Source: Virgisporangium ochraceum (GTDB lineage Bacteria > Actinomycetota > Actinomycetes > Mycobacteriales > Micromonosporaceae). From it: 45,910 nt of DNA. Below, piece after piece: positions 15,876-24,033 of this stretch. The stretch spans positions 1 to 45,910 of the forward strand of contig NZ_BOPH01000115.1 in the NCBI RefSeq assembly GCF_016863655.1, given 5' to 3'. Made by a program: the position numbers and the translations under genes. How positions within the stretch are numbered: position 1 is the first letter of the stretch; each line of letters begins with the position of its first letter. Below the pieces are notes generated by a model that was not told where the DNA came from, did no database searches, and worked only from the letters and a program-made list of their open reading frames with translations.

Positions 15876-16292
15876 TCAGCCGGACCCCGGTGGGCCGGCG
15901 GTGCCGGTCGGGGGCTGGCCCGGGAAGGGTGCCGGGACCGGAAAATGCTGTTCCGGGTACGGCGTGCCCGCCGGCGGTGGGCCGGCGTACGGCGGGTACT
16001 GCGGGTACTGCGGCACCCGGCGCACCGCGGCGCCGGCCGTCACGGCCATGATCGCGGCGACCAGCAACAGGCCGACACCGACGGTGGCGACCGTCTGCAG
16101 GCGCACCTCGTCGTCGAGGGAGCCGACCTGGCCCGAGCAGTTCATCAGGGTGCCGTTGGAGGAGCAGGACATGGTGATGCTGTGCGTGCCGAACCCACCG
16201 GAGTCGAAGAGCACGTCGGCGCCCGCACCACCGACGAAGAGCAGGCCGACGATCGTGAAGAGCCACTGCATGCCCCGGGCGAAGTCCGCCAT
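15876..16292 (-). CDS. Small membrane protein with Pro-rich tail
   Basis: A 138-residue protein with two hydrophobic helices (about residues 9-28 and 68-92) enclosing an outside loop with two Cys (MSCSSNGTLMNCSGQ), and a Pro/Tyr-rich C-terminal tail of about 40 residues (VPQYPQYPPYAGPPPAGTPY) probably facing the cytoplasm. The ATG is 4 bases after the GH16 stop, with AGGGA upstream, so it is likely co-transcribed with the secreted glucanase gene. Family not recognised; the tail resembles those of many actinobacterial membrane proteins of unknown role. Confidence 0.75.
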   Translation of the reverse strand: MADFARGMQWLFTIVGLLFVGGAGADVLFDSGGFGTHSITMSCSSNGTLMNCSGQVGSLDDEVRLQTVATVGVGLLLVAAIMAVTAGAAVRRVPQYPQYPPYAGPPPAGTPYPEQHFPVPAPFPGQPPTGTAGPPGSG

Positions 16293-16296
16293 GGGA

Positions 16297-17646
16297 TCAG
16301 TCCCTGCCTTCCGGGTCGTTGATCCACGGCCGTGTGAAGGCGATCCAGTTGACGTTGACGAAGTCGCCCGGCCGGTCGCTCTCGAACGTCAGGAAGATGC
16401 GGTGCAGGCCCGTCGGGGACGGTGACAGGCGCGTGGTCAGCGTCTGCCAGGCCTGCCAACCGCCGGTGCCGCCCACGCGCACCGTCGCGATCGCGGGTGC
16501 GGCGGGGCCGCCGAGGCGCACCGAGATCGTCCCGGTCTGGTCGCCGGCGCCCGAGGCGACCCGCAGCCGCATCCCGGTGGTGCGGGGGCCGAACTGGCGG
16601 GCGTCGAACGCGACGAAGTCACCGTTGCCGATCCGGCTGAGGTTGCGGCCGCCGCCGACGTCGGTGGTGTCCTCGATGTCGACGCCGCTGCGCCAGTTCG
16701 CGTCCTCGGCCTCGACCCGCGAGCTCAGCGAGGTCGCCGGCACGACCGACACCCAGTCGACGAGCACCCGTACGGCGCCGGCCGCGATGCGGTCCACTGT
16801 GGACTGTGGCAGCCCGAAGTACGGCGACGTCGTCTTGTTGTCGCTGTTCGGCCACACGCCGCCGAGGGCGAGGTTCAGCAGCAGGTACTCCGGCTGGTCG
16901 AACACCCAGGTGCCCATGGACTCCACCTGTGCCCGGCTGATCCGCCGGAACTCCCGGTCGTCGACGAAGAACGCGATGCCCTCCGCCGACCGGTCGACGC
17001 GGTACACGTGCCACCCGGTCGCGTTGGCGAACGTCTGCTGACCGCCCAGGCCCGAGACGCCCGGCGCGTGCACCCCGGCCGACGTCCACTCCGGACGACC
17101 GATGTTCTCCATGATGTCGATCTCGCCGCAGTCGGGCCACCCGACCTGACCGTGGTTGATGCCGAGCGCCCAGAACGCCGGCCACAGCCCGGATCCGGCC
17201 GGCAGCTTCATCCGCGCCGAGTAGGAGCCGTAGCCGTACTCGCCGACGTGCCTGGTCGTGATGCGGGAGCTGATGAAGTCGTAGGTCTCCCCCGCCGGTG
17301 TCCGGAAGCCGGGCCGGTACCGGGGGTGGATCGCCAGCGCGCCGTTCACCGCGCCGGTGGCCGCGTCGTCATGGTCGATGTAGAGCGTCTCCGGCGAGTC
17401 GACGTAGGCCTGTTGCTCGCGGTTCGTGGTGGCGAAGTTGCCGCCAGTCACCTCGAAGCTCCACAGTGAACGGTCGAGCTCGGTGCCGGAGAAGTCGTCC
17501 CAGAGTGCGGGACCTGTGGACTGGATACTGGTGCCCCGGGTTCCGGCGCCGCCGACGTCGGCGAGCGCGGGAACCAGGGACAGCGCGCTGACCGTGAGCG
17601 CCACCGCGCCCACCACCGACCAGCGGACCCCCGTGTTGATTCGCAT
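16297..17646 (-). CDS. Secreted GH16 endoglucanase-like enzyme with C-terminal CBM6-like module
   Basis: A 449-residue exported glycoside hydrolase. Residues 1-30 are a signal peptide (WSVVGAVALTVSALSLVPALA). The GH16 jelly-roll spans about 45-300, with the catalytic motif GEIDIMENIG: nucleophile E175, D177 and acid/base E180. Typical flanking pieces are GSYSARMKLPAGSGLWPAFW and QPEYLLLNLALGG. Residues about 315-440 look like a carbohydrate-binding module of family 6 (VEAEDANWRSGV, GDFVAFDARQFG, DFVNVNWIAF). Probable substrate: a beta-1,3 or mixed-linkage glucan. The ATG at 17646 is favoured because the signal peptide begins there; TATACAT just upstream may be a -10 box, suggesting a leaderless mRNA. 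Confidence 0.92.
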   Translation of the reverse strand: MRINTGVRWSVVGAVALTVSALSLVPALADVGGAGTRGTSIQSTGPALWDDFSGTELDRSLWSFEVTGGNFATTNREQQAYVDSPETLYIDHDDAATGAVNGALAIHPRYRPGFRTPAGETYDFISSRITTRHVGEYGYGSYSARMKLPAGSGLWPAFWALGINHGQVGWPDCGEIDIMENIGRPEWTSAGVHAPGVSGLGGQQTFANATGWHVYRVDRSAEGIAFFVDDREFRRISRAQVESMGTWVFDQPEYLLLNLALGGVWPNSDNKTTSPYFGLPQSTVDRIAAGAVRVLVDWVSVVPATSLSSRVEAEDANWRSGVDIEDTTDVGGGRNLSRIGNGDFVAFDARQFGPRTTGMRLRVASGAGDQTGTISVRLGGPAAPAIATVRVGGTGGWQAWQTLTTRLSPSPTGLHRIFLTFESDRPGDFVNVNWIAFTRPWINDPEGRD

Positions 17647-17685
17647 GGGGGAATGTATAGCGCCTGCCCGCCATCCGCGGGGAGC

Positions 17686-17722
17686 GTTGTGCATCAATGT
17701 GCAACCGCGACCCCGGTACCGG
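17686..17722. promoter_or_regulatory. Candidate operators between GH16 gene and divergent gene pair
   Basis: GTTGTGCATCAATGTGCAAC (17686-17705) is an imperfect inverted repeat (GTTG..CAT / ATG..CAAC) and also contains TGTGCA as a direct repeat. It is followed by the perfect palindrome CCGGTACCGG (17713-17722). Both lie between the divergent starts at 17646 and 17735, where a regulator of the GH16 gene would bind. No regulator gene is adjacent, so assignment is open. Confidence 0.35.
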
Positions 17723-17734
17723 TATGAATGACGG

Positions 17735-18049
17735 GTGAGTCCACCCGACCCGCACATCCACGTCGACGTCAAGCTCCACGCCGACGTGGCGGTCCGCGAG
17801 ATGACGGCCGCCACGTTCGGTCTGGCGGGTGACCTGCCCAGCCGGGCCACCACCGGATGCGGCCTCGATGTGCCCTACGCGATGACCTCGACCGAGCCGC
17901 GCACGGTCACCTGCCTGCCGTGCCGCGAGTACGCGCACCGCCGGTACCTCGAGCTGGCCGAGTCCGCCGAGCGGTTCGACCTGCCCGGCCTCGACCTCGG
18001 CGCGCGGGCCGCGGCCGGGTACCGCGACCTCGCCCGCGGGTTCGGCTGA
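17735..18049 (+). CDS. Hypothetical protein with Cys triad
   Basis: A 104-residue cytoplasmic protein without recognised family. It has three Cys, one in TTGCGLDVP and two in CLPCREY, a spacing that could bind a metal; the C-terminal 40 residues are helical (AHRRYLELAESAERF). The GTG at 17735 has no ribosome site; TATGAAT ends 5 bases upstream and may be a -10 box of a leaderless transcript. The stop overlaps the ATG of the phosphatase gene (TGATG), so both proteins are translationally coupled. The His-rich start (DPHIHVDVKLH) is unusual. Confidence 0.7.
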   Translation: MSPPDPHIHVDVKLHADVAVREMTAATFGLAGDLPSRATTGCGLDVPYAMTSTEPRTVTCLPCREYAHRRYLELAESAERFDLPGLDLGARAAAGYRDLARGFG

Positions 18050-18603
18050 TGGCGCGGACCCGGCTGTTCCTCGTCCGCCACGGACAGGCGACCGCCGAGA
18101 ACGCCGGCCTGTCCCCGCTGGGTCGGGAGCAGGCCGACCGGCTGGGCCGACGGCTGCGCGCCGTGCCGTTCGCGGCGGTCCACCACAGCCCGCTCGCCCG
18201 CGCCGCCGAGACGGCGGCCATCGTGGGCGGCCACCTCCCCGGGGTGCCGGCACACGTGTGCGACCACGTAGCCGACCGCACGCCGGTCCCCTCGAACCCT
18301 GACACTTACCCGCAGCGCTGGCACCCCTGGCTCGACGGCGTACCCGCCGACGAGCGCGACGTCGACGCCGTGGCGCTGCGGGCGGCGGTCGCGCACTTCG
18401 GCGTCGCCGGCCCGACGGACCGCGACGAGCTCCTCGTCACCCACGCGTTCGTGATCGGCTGGTTCGTGCGTCACGTGCTCGACGCACCGGAGTGGCGCTG
18501 GATGGGCCTGAACCACGACAACTGCGGGCTGACCGTCGTCCAGTGGGAGACCGGACGGCCGGCCACCCTGGTGTCCTACAACGACACCGGTCACCTGGTG
18601 TGA
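18049..18603 (+). CDS. Histidine phosphatase family protein (phosphoglycerate mutase-like)
   Basis: A 184-residue single-domain histidine phosphatase. The RHG signature is at the N-terminus (LFLVRHGQATAENAG, catalytic His near residue 10), with Arg in SPLARAAETAAIV and the second catalytic His in LVTHAFVIGWF. It lacks the extra loops of glycolytic mutases, so it is more likely a broad phosphatase acting on a small phosphoester. The ATG overlaps the preceding stop. Its 3' end overlaps the convergent DHFR-like gene by 13 bases. Confidence 0.88.
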   Translation: MARTRLFLVRHGQATAENAGLSPLGREQADRLGRRLRAVPFAAVHHSPLARAAETAAIVGGHLPGVPAHVCDHVADRTPVPSNPDTYPQRWHPWLDGVPADERDVDAVALRAAVAHFGVAGPTDRDELLVTHAFVIGWFVRHVLDAPEWRWMGLNHDNCGLTVVQWETGRPATLVSYNDTGHLV

Positions 18604-19184
18604 ACCGCGTACCGCAGATGCGTCACCCGGTCACCCGCCACGATCTCCGGGTCACCGAGCAGCGCGGGCGGGCCGGCGAACGCGCCGAACAGCCGCACGC
18701 CCCGCCCGAACACGACCGGCACGAGGTCGACGCGTAGCTCGTCGACGAGGCCGGCGGACAGGGCCTGGCCGAGCAGGTCGCCGCCGGTCAGCGACACGTC
18801 GCGGCCGCCGGCGGCGCCCTTCGCCCGCGCGATCGCGCTCTCCAGCCCGTCGGTGACGAACGTGAACGGCGCGTCGGGGAACGGCCAGTCGGTCGGTGCG
18901 CGGTGGGTCACCACGAACACGTGGTCACCCACCGCGGGCCGGCCGTTCCAGCCGTTGGTGAGGTCGAACAGGCGCCGCCCGATCACCGCCACCCCGATCC
19001 GCGACCAGGTGTCGCGAAGGTGGGCGGCGCTGGCGGCCGACACGTGGAACACGCGCTGCGGGTCGCCGCCGTTGAAGGGGACGTCGCCGTTGCCGTACCA
19101 GTCGAACAGCGGTCCGACCGCGTCGGTGTCGTCGGCGATGAACCCGTCCAGTGAGACCGTCGCGCTCGCGGTCACCGTCGTCAT
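18591..19184 (-). CDS. DHFR/RibD C-terminal-like reductase
   Basis: A 197-residue protein of the dihydrofolate reductase-like superfamily (RibD C-terminal type). Markers: VSLDGFIADDTD at the N-terminus, VAVIGRRLFDLTNGWNG in the middle, HVFVVTHRAP, then DVSLTGGDLLGQALSAGLVDELRVDLVPVVFGRGVRLF. Such proteins bind NADPH and reduce pterin- or pyrimidine-like substrates; the real substrate is unknown. GGGAG precedes the ATG. A second family member lies at 19278-19847. Confidence 0.88.
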   Translation of the reverse strand: MTTVTASATVSLDGFIADDTDAVGPLFDWYGNGDVPFNGGDPQRVFHVSAASAAHLRDTWSRIGVAVIGRRLFDLTNGWNGRPAVGDHVFVVTHRAPTDWPFPDAPFTFVTDGLESAIARAKGAAGGRDVSLTGGDLLGQALSAGLVDELRVDLVPVVFGRGVRLFGAFAGPPALLGDPEIVAGDRVTHLRYAVHTR

Positions 19185-19277
19185 GGTCTTCTCCCTCGCA
19201 GAGGTGGTGTGTCCGTGACGTCGGAACCGGCGCCGGCATCAGGACACGGTGGAGCCGCGGCCCGTTACCGCGCAGCC

Positions 19278-19847
19278 CTACCGATCTGAGTCCCTGACGG
19301 GCCGGTACCGGACGTTCACGGCGGCCGTCGGTTCGCCGGCGCCGACCCGGTTGAGCCGGACCGGGTCGCCGCCCGGGTCGTCGAAGAGCCGGATGCCGTC
19401 GCCGAGCAGCACCGGCGCGATGTGCAGGTCGATCTCGTCGATGAGCCCGAGCCGCAGGAGCTGGGCGCCGATCGAGGCCGACAGCACCTCCAGGTTCTTC
19501 CCGCCGGCCGCCGCCAGCGCGATCCGCACCGCCTCGGCGGGGTCGCAGCTGAGGAACGTGACCCGCTCGGCCGGCACGGCGTCACCGGGGTGGTGCGTGA
19601 GCACGAACACCGGCCCGGTCCACGCGCCGCCGTACAGGTTGTCGGCGTTCGGGAAGTGGTCCCACGCGTCACGTCCGCCGAGGACCGCCCCGGTCGTCTC
19701 GATGTACTCGTCGGTCAGTCCGGGCCGGTGCGTGGTGCCGGCCATCCAGTCCATGCCGTGGCCGGGACCCGCCACGAACCCGTCCAGTGACATCGTGAAG
19801 TGCCAGAGCACCTTGCCACCGGCGGTCTGCCGGTCGAACTCGTCCAT
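19278..19847 (-). CDS. DHFR/RibD C-terminal-like reductase
   Basis: A 189-residue relative of the protein at 18591-19184: TMSLDGFVAGPGHGMDWM, TTGAVLGGRDAWDHFPN, PVFVLTHHPGD, NLEVLSASIGAQLLRLGLIDEIDLHIAPVLLGDG (read in pieces). The same NADPH-binding fold is expected. GAAGGAG precedes the ATG. The two reductase genes are on the same strand, about 95 bases apart, and their sequences differ substantially, so they are not a recent duplication. Substrate unknown. Confidence 0.87.
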   Translation of the reverse strand: MDEFDRQTAGGKVLWHFTMSLDGFVAGPGHGMDWMAGTTHRPGLTDEYIETTGAVLGGRDAWDHFPNADNLYGGAWTGPVFVLTHHPGDAVPAERVTFLSCDPAEAVRIALAAAGGKNLEVLSASIGAQLLRLGLIDEIDLHIAPVLLGDGIRLFDDPGGDPVRLNRVGAGEPTAAVNVRYRPVRDSDR

Positions 19848-19913
19848 GGTGTCGCTCCTTCCGGTTGCTTCCTCCCGGTAGGCGCGAGACGGCCGCTAGA
19901 CCGGATCTCGCGG

Positions 19914-20720
19914 TCACCGCCCGGTCACCGCCCGCTGCGCGTCGTCGTACAGCATGTCCCAGAACGCGAGGAGGTCGCGGCGCCGCTGGAACGGGCTGCC
20001 GTACAGGGACCGCCGGTGCGACCGGACCCGGATCCGCAGGCTCTCCTGGAGGATGCGCTCCCACCGTGACGGGAACGTGCGCAGCGCGTGCCGGACGCCG
20101 CCCTCCTTGCCGGTGACCTCGCCGGTGACGACCGTGTAGTGGATACGGCTCAGCCCGGGAACGCACCACTCCACCGCGTAGTCGGACAGTGACACGAGCC
20201 CGTGCGCCGTCGGCAGCCGGCCGCCGCGGCGGCGCAGCCGTCCCCAGTAGTCGTCGAGGTTGCGCAGCACCCACCGCCGCAGCACGTCGGGGTCGGTCCA
20301 CACGTCGAGGTCGGCCACGGCCGGTCCGCGGCAGACCACGCCGCACCGCGCGAGCGTGTGCCACGCCACCGGGTCCACTGTGGACGGTGCTGCCTTCAGC
20401 CGGCCCTCGTGCGAGGTCGGCCGGTGCGGCGCGAGCGCCGGATCGGCGCGGAGGTCGGCCCAGGTCACGTAGTGGCCGTCGAAGGTCGGGCGCCGCCGGT
20501 GCCGGCGCAGTCGGCGGTGGGCGCGGTCGAGGGCGCTCACGGTGGTCGGCGCCAACGGTTCCGCGGTGACCGCGACGAAGTCGACGTCGCTGGTGTGCGC
20601 GCGGAACTCGCCGAGCGCCACCGATCCGACCAGGTACAGCCCCTCGACGACCCCCGGCGCCTCCTCGTCGACGAGCCGCAGGTACGTGTCGACGACGTCG
20701 GATACCTCGATGGAGTCCAT
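19914..20720 (-). CDS. Nucleotidyltransferase-fold protein, aminoglycoside adenylyltransferase-like
   Basis: A 268-residue protein with the polymerase-beta-like nucleotidyltransferase motif LVGSVALGEFRAHTSDVDF (GS...DxD, residues about 31-49), followed by an all-helical C-terminal domain of the type in ANT(3'')/AadA-like enzymes (WVLRNLDDYWGRL, HGLVSLSDYAVEWCVPGLSR, SLYGSPFQRRRDLLAFWDML). Possible activity is AMP transfer to an aminoglycoside or other small hydroxyl substrate, but many environmental relatives have no known resistance role. No strong ribosome site precedes the ATG. Confidence 0.8.
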   Translation of the reverse strand: MDSIEVSDVVDTYLRLVDEEAPGVVEGLYLVGSVALGEFRAHTSDVDFVAVTAEPLAPTTVSALDRAHRRLRRHRRRPTFDGHYVTWADLRADPALAPHRPTSHEGRLKAAPSTVDPVAWHTLARCGVVCRGPAVADLDVWTDPDVLRRWVLRNLDDYWGRLRRRGGRLPTAHGLVSLSDYAVEWCVPGLSRIHYTVVTGEVTGKEGGVRHALRTFPSRWERILQESLRIRVRSHRRSLYGSPFQRRRDLLAFWDMLYDDAQRAVTGR

Positions 20721-20749
20721 CGACGCACGCTACCGTCCCGCGGCGCCGC

Positions 20750-21208
20750 TCACCGCGGGGTGAGGCGGATGACCGGGTACTCGCGGTCGGACCTGCTCTG
20801 GTACTTCGCGATCCGGGGCTGGGCCGCGGAGATGCGGCTCCAGGCACGCTCACGGTCGGCACCGGCGAGGCGGTGCGGGGTCACCGGACGGGGCCCGGCG
20901 CCGGCCAGCTCGATCGACGCTCGCTCCGGGTGGGCCATCAGGTTGGCGTGCCAGTCGGGGTGCTGACCGCCCCCGCCGGAGGCGACGACCAGCCAGGCGT
21001 CGGGGCCGTCGGGGAACCAGGCGAGCGGGGTCTCGCGGGTCCGGCCGCTGCGGCGTCCCACCGTGGTGAGGACCAGGACGTCCATGCCCATCATCGAGCC
21101 GCGTCCACGGCGGACCTTGCGGACCATGCGGGCGTTCATCTTCTGCTGCATCCACCGCGAGAACGCACCGGGCGTACCGGGCCTGCGCTGTTCCTTCTGC
21201 CGGGCCAT
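20750..21208 (-). CDS. Ddn-like deazaflavin (F420)-dependent nitroreductase family protein
   Basis: A 152-residue split-barrel protein of the F420-dependent nitroreductase (Ddn/FDR) family: VLVLTTVGRRSGRTRETPLAWF, WLVVASGGGGQHPDWHANLMAHPERASIEL, and ERAWSRISAAQPRIAKYQSRS. The Gly/His/Asn segment is the family's cofactor-binding hallmark. The start ATG 21208 is preferred because GGAGG lies 4 bases before it; a GTG one codon upstream would be too close. Substrate unknown; quinone or xenobiotic reduction is typical. Confidence 0.9.
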   Translation of the reverse strand: MARQKEQRRPGTPGAFSRWMQQKMNARMVRKVRRGRGSMMGMDVLVLTTVGRRSGRTRETPLAWFPDGPDAWLVVASGGGGQHPDWHANLMAHPERASIELAGAGPRPVTPHRLAGADRERAWSRISAAQPRIAKYQSRSDREYPVIRLTPR

Positions 21209-21324
21209 CACACACCTCCAGGTCGGGTACGGGAACCGTAGGCGCGGCGCGGCCGCCCGAGCTTCTCGATTCCTGACCGATCCCGGCTGGACCTCAAATG
21301 CGGTTGATGATGCAGGCTCGTCGC

Positions 21325-22176
21325 ATGACTGTCGCTGTCATCGGGACGGGCGCCATCGGTGGTGCCGTCGCACGCAGGCTGCTCGCCACCGGTCACCGGG
21401 TCACGGTCTGGAACCGCACGCCCGGCCGGACCGCCGACCTGGTCGCCGCCGGGGCCGCGGCGGCCGGGTCCGTCGCCGACGCCGTCCGGGGAGCCACCGT
21501 CGCGCTGCTCTGCCTCACCGACTACCACGCCGTGCGGGCCTGCCTCACCGACGCGGCGACCGTCCTCCGTGGACGGACCGTCGTCGTCCTGTGCACCGGC
21601 ACGCCCGACGACGCGCGCGACACCGCCCGGTACGTCACCGGTCTCGGCGGACGGTACCTCGACGCCGGCGTGCAGGCGACGCCCGACCTGCTGGGCACCG
21701 ACGCGGCGACGATCCTGTACAGCGGCGACCCCGACGCGTTCGAGCTGCACCGCGACACGCTCGCCGCGGTGGGCCCGCCCCGTTTCGTCGGCACGGCACC
21801 GGACGCGGCCGCGACGTGGGACCTGGCCCTCTTCGGTGTCTGGTACGACGCCCAGCTCGGCGTGCTACGCGCCCTCGACGTCGTCCGGCGGGCCGGCATC
21901 GACGTCGCCGGGTTCGCCGCCACCGTGGGTCCGCAGGTCGGCCACGTGGTGGCGGCGGTGCCCGGCACCGTCACCGAGGTCGTGGAACGGACCTACCCCG
22001 CGGGCCCGGCGACGCTCGCCGAGCACCTGACCGTGCTCCGCCACCTGGCCGGGCAGCGGTCGGGGAGCCCGCTCGGCGACGGCGGTGTGTCCACCGTGGC
22101 CGCCCGCGTCGAGGCGCTCGTCGCGGCGGGCCGGTCGCGGGAGGGCCTCACCGCGACCGTCCACGATGGACCGTGA
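21325..22176 (+). CDS. NAD(P)-binding dehydrogenase, imine reductase/3-hydroxyisobutyrate dehydrogenase-like
   Basis: A 283-residue beta-hydroxyacid dehydrogenase/imine reductase family member. The Rossmann motif VAVIGTGAIGGAVARRLL begins at residue 3, with VWNRTP fixing NADP preference. The N-terminal domain is followed by the long inter-domain helix (WDLALFGVWYDAQLGVLRALD, about 165-185). The position where the hydroxyacid dehydrogenases have a catalytic Lys is occupied by Asp/other residues (DAAATWDLAL), as in imine reductases, which favours that activity. The ATG at 21325 puts the Rossmann fold at the N-terminus; an ATG at 21298 is a weaker alternative. Confidence 0.85.
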   Translation: MTVAVIGTGAIGGAVARRLLATGHRVTVWNRTPGRTADLVAAGAAAAGSVADAVRGATVALLCLTDYHAVRACLTDAATVLRGRTVVVLCTGTPDDARDTARYVTGLGGRYLDAGVQATPDLLGTDAATILYSGDPDAFELHRDTLAAVGPPRFVGTAPDAAATWDLALFGVWYDAQLGVLRALDVVRRAGIDVAGFAATVGPQVGHVVAAVPGTVTEVVERTYPAGPATLAEHLTVLRHLAGQRSGSPLGDGGVSTVAARVEALVAAGRSREGLTATVHDGP

Positions 22177-22220
22177 CCGCCCGGCGATGCCGCCCCGCGG
22201 CCTGACGGGGCCGTGGCTAT

Positions 22221-22254
22221 GGTGCCCCGCGGCCTCCCAGGGCCGCGGGGCACC
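22221..22254. terminator. Hairpin terminator between convergent genes
   Basis: A perfect 14-bp stem, GGTGCCCCGCGGCC with GGCCGCGGGGCACC, around the loop TCCCAG. It lies between the dehydrogenase gene end (22176) and the rhamnosidase pseudogene end (22260), so it serves both strands. Confidence 0.85.
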
Positions 22255-22259
22255 GCCGG

Positions 22260-23871
22260 TCAGCGGGTCGAGGTGCTGAAGGTGTACATACCCGACGGCA
22301 CGCGGTAGACCGCGTAGCCGCCGTCGACGCCGGTGAACGTGGCCCGGTCGGGGGTCGGGCCGGGCCGTCCGCCGAGGGTCGGCACGCGGACCTCGGCGGT
22401 GGTGTTCGTCGGAACGGTGACGGTCAGCCGGAAGCGGCCGTCGCCGCGGGTCCACTCGGTCCTCGCCATGCCCTGCGGCGTGCGGTAGCTGCCCTTCACG
22501 TGGGTGAGGTCCCCGACCACCTTCGGCTGCACCACTAGCGACCGGTAGGCCACGGAACCGGCGCGGATGCCGGCGAGTCCACTGTGGAACCACTCCTCGA
22601 TCTGGGCGAGGATCATGTGGTTCTTCGAGTCACCGCGGTTCCACCGCTCCCCCATGGTGGTCATGCCCCCCCGGGTTCGCGACGGTCGGAGCCATGAAGA
22701 AGCCGTAGCTCGGCTGGTCGTCGGGCTGCAGCAGGTCCCAGAGGACGTCGTCGCGGCCGCCGTCGGCCAGCGCCCGCACGGTCGGCGCCATGCCGATGGT
22801 GCCGCCGCTGAAATGCGGGCCCGTGCCGTTCGGATGGAACGCGTAGACCAGTTCCACGAGCGCGTCGAGCACCGCGCCGCGTTCACCGTCGGGCACGAGG
22901 CCCGCGTCGAGGGCGAGCGCCTGCGCGGCCTGGGTGGCGCCGGTGGTTCCGGCGTTCCCGTCGGCGGTGTAGCGGCGCAGCGTGGTGTTGTAGAAGGCCG
23001 CGTTGAACGCCGCTCTGATGTCGTCCGCGAGCGTCGTGTACGTCGCGGCGTCGGCGTCGTGACCGGTCAGCTTCGCCATCATGGCCAGCTTCGTGACCGT
23101 CACGTACCAGCCCCACGTGCCGGTGATCCGGCCGGACGTCTGCTCCGCCGACACCCAGTCGGCGAGCGCGGCGTCGACGATGTTCCCGACGGCCTTCTGC
23201 CGCTGGATGTAGTCGACGAAGTCGACCATCCGGTCGTAGTAGCGGGTCATCACGTCGGTGTCGCCGTACAGCTCGTAGAGCATCGCCGGCACCAGGACGA
23301 TCGCGTTGCCCCAGTTGATCTCGTCGCCGAAGCGGCCGCTGTAGCCCCAGTCGTAGACCGGCGTCTTCAGCGCGACGTTGCCGGCCATCGGGGTGTCCGC
23401 GATGGACTGTCCCTCGACGAGGTGGCGCATCGTGGTGCGCAGGTACGCGTCCAGGTCGTCGTTGCGGTGGATGGCGCCCATCGGCATGGTGTAGTCGGCC
23501 GGGTACGACAGCTTCTCCCGGCCGGGACAGTCGGTGAACACCGACATCACGTTGCCGGCGAAGGAGTACCGGGCCATCGTGTGGATCCGGTTCACCCGCG
23601 CGTTCGACGTCGTCACCTCACCGGCGACCGGGGTCGACGCCTGCACCCGCAGCCCGGTGACGGTGTCCTTCGTGGGCACGTAGCCCTCCGGAAGCCCGGC
23701 CACCTGCACCCACTGCATGCCGAAGTAGGTGAAGTCCGGGGCCCACGACTCGTCACCCGGTGTGCCGGCCGTCGTGTACGTGTTGAACAGGTCGCGGCCG
23801 CGGTTGCCGCCGCCGCCCATGAGCGACGCCTGGTCGACGGTTCCGTTGGCCGCGCGGCGTTCGATCCGATC
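22260..23871 (-). pseudogene. GH78 alpha-L-rhamnosidase remnant: 5' truncated and frameshifted
   Basis: About 537 codons of the catalytic and C-terminal parts of a GH78 alpha-L-rhamnosidase. Visible landmarks: NRGRDLFNTYTTAG, ESWAPDFTYFGMQWVQV, VFTDCPGREKLSYPADYT (the catalytic-acid Glu region), TPVYDWGYSGRFGDEINWGN, and after the break MGERWNRGDSKNHMILAQIEEW. Two lesions: (1) the frame is open only back to a TGA at 23872-23874, so the N-terminal domains and the start codon are missing; (2) a frame break in a run of seven C at 22666-22672. Removing one C restores a continuous reading (PTVANPGG then MTTMGERWNRG). The frame break could be a sequencing error; the missing 5' part cannot. The gene is head-to-head with a LacI regulator fragment. 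Confidence 0.85.
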
Positions 23872-24030
23872 TCACTGACCACAGTGGACCAGGCGGGCCG
23901 CCAGATCGGCGCGCATGCCGCGCAGCTGCTGGTGTCCCGGATCAGCGACCGGGAGCGCCGCTCGACCCAGGTGACGCTGTCGCCGACGCTGGTGGTCCGG
24001 AGGACGACCGCTCCCCCACGGCAAGCGTGA
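23866..24030 (+). pseudogene. LacI-family regulator remnant, C-terminal fragment only
   Basis: About 54 codons reading PISLTTVDQAGRQIGAHAAQ, LLVSRISDRERRSTQVTLSP and TLVVRRTTAPPRQA, then TGA. This is the invariant end of LacI-type regulators (LTTV.Q....G..A...L, then a run to LVVR.ST). The DNA-binding domain and most of the sugar-binding domain are absent and no start codon exists. It abuts the truncated GH78 gene within a few bases, in opposite orientation, so one deletion removed the shared promoter and both 5' ends. The regulator probably controlled the rhamnosidase. Confidence 0.8.
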
Positions 24031-24033
24031 CCG

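Noticed and set aside
18591..19847. Recent tandem duplication of the two DHFR/RibD-like genes
   Set aside because: They share only the family motifs; the DNA between motifs does not align by eye, so the duplication, if any, is old.
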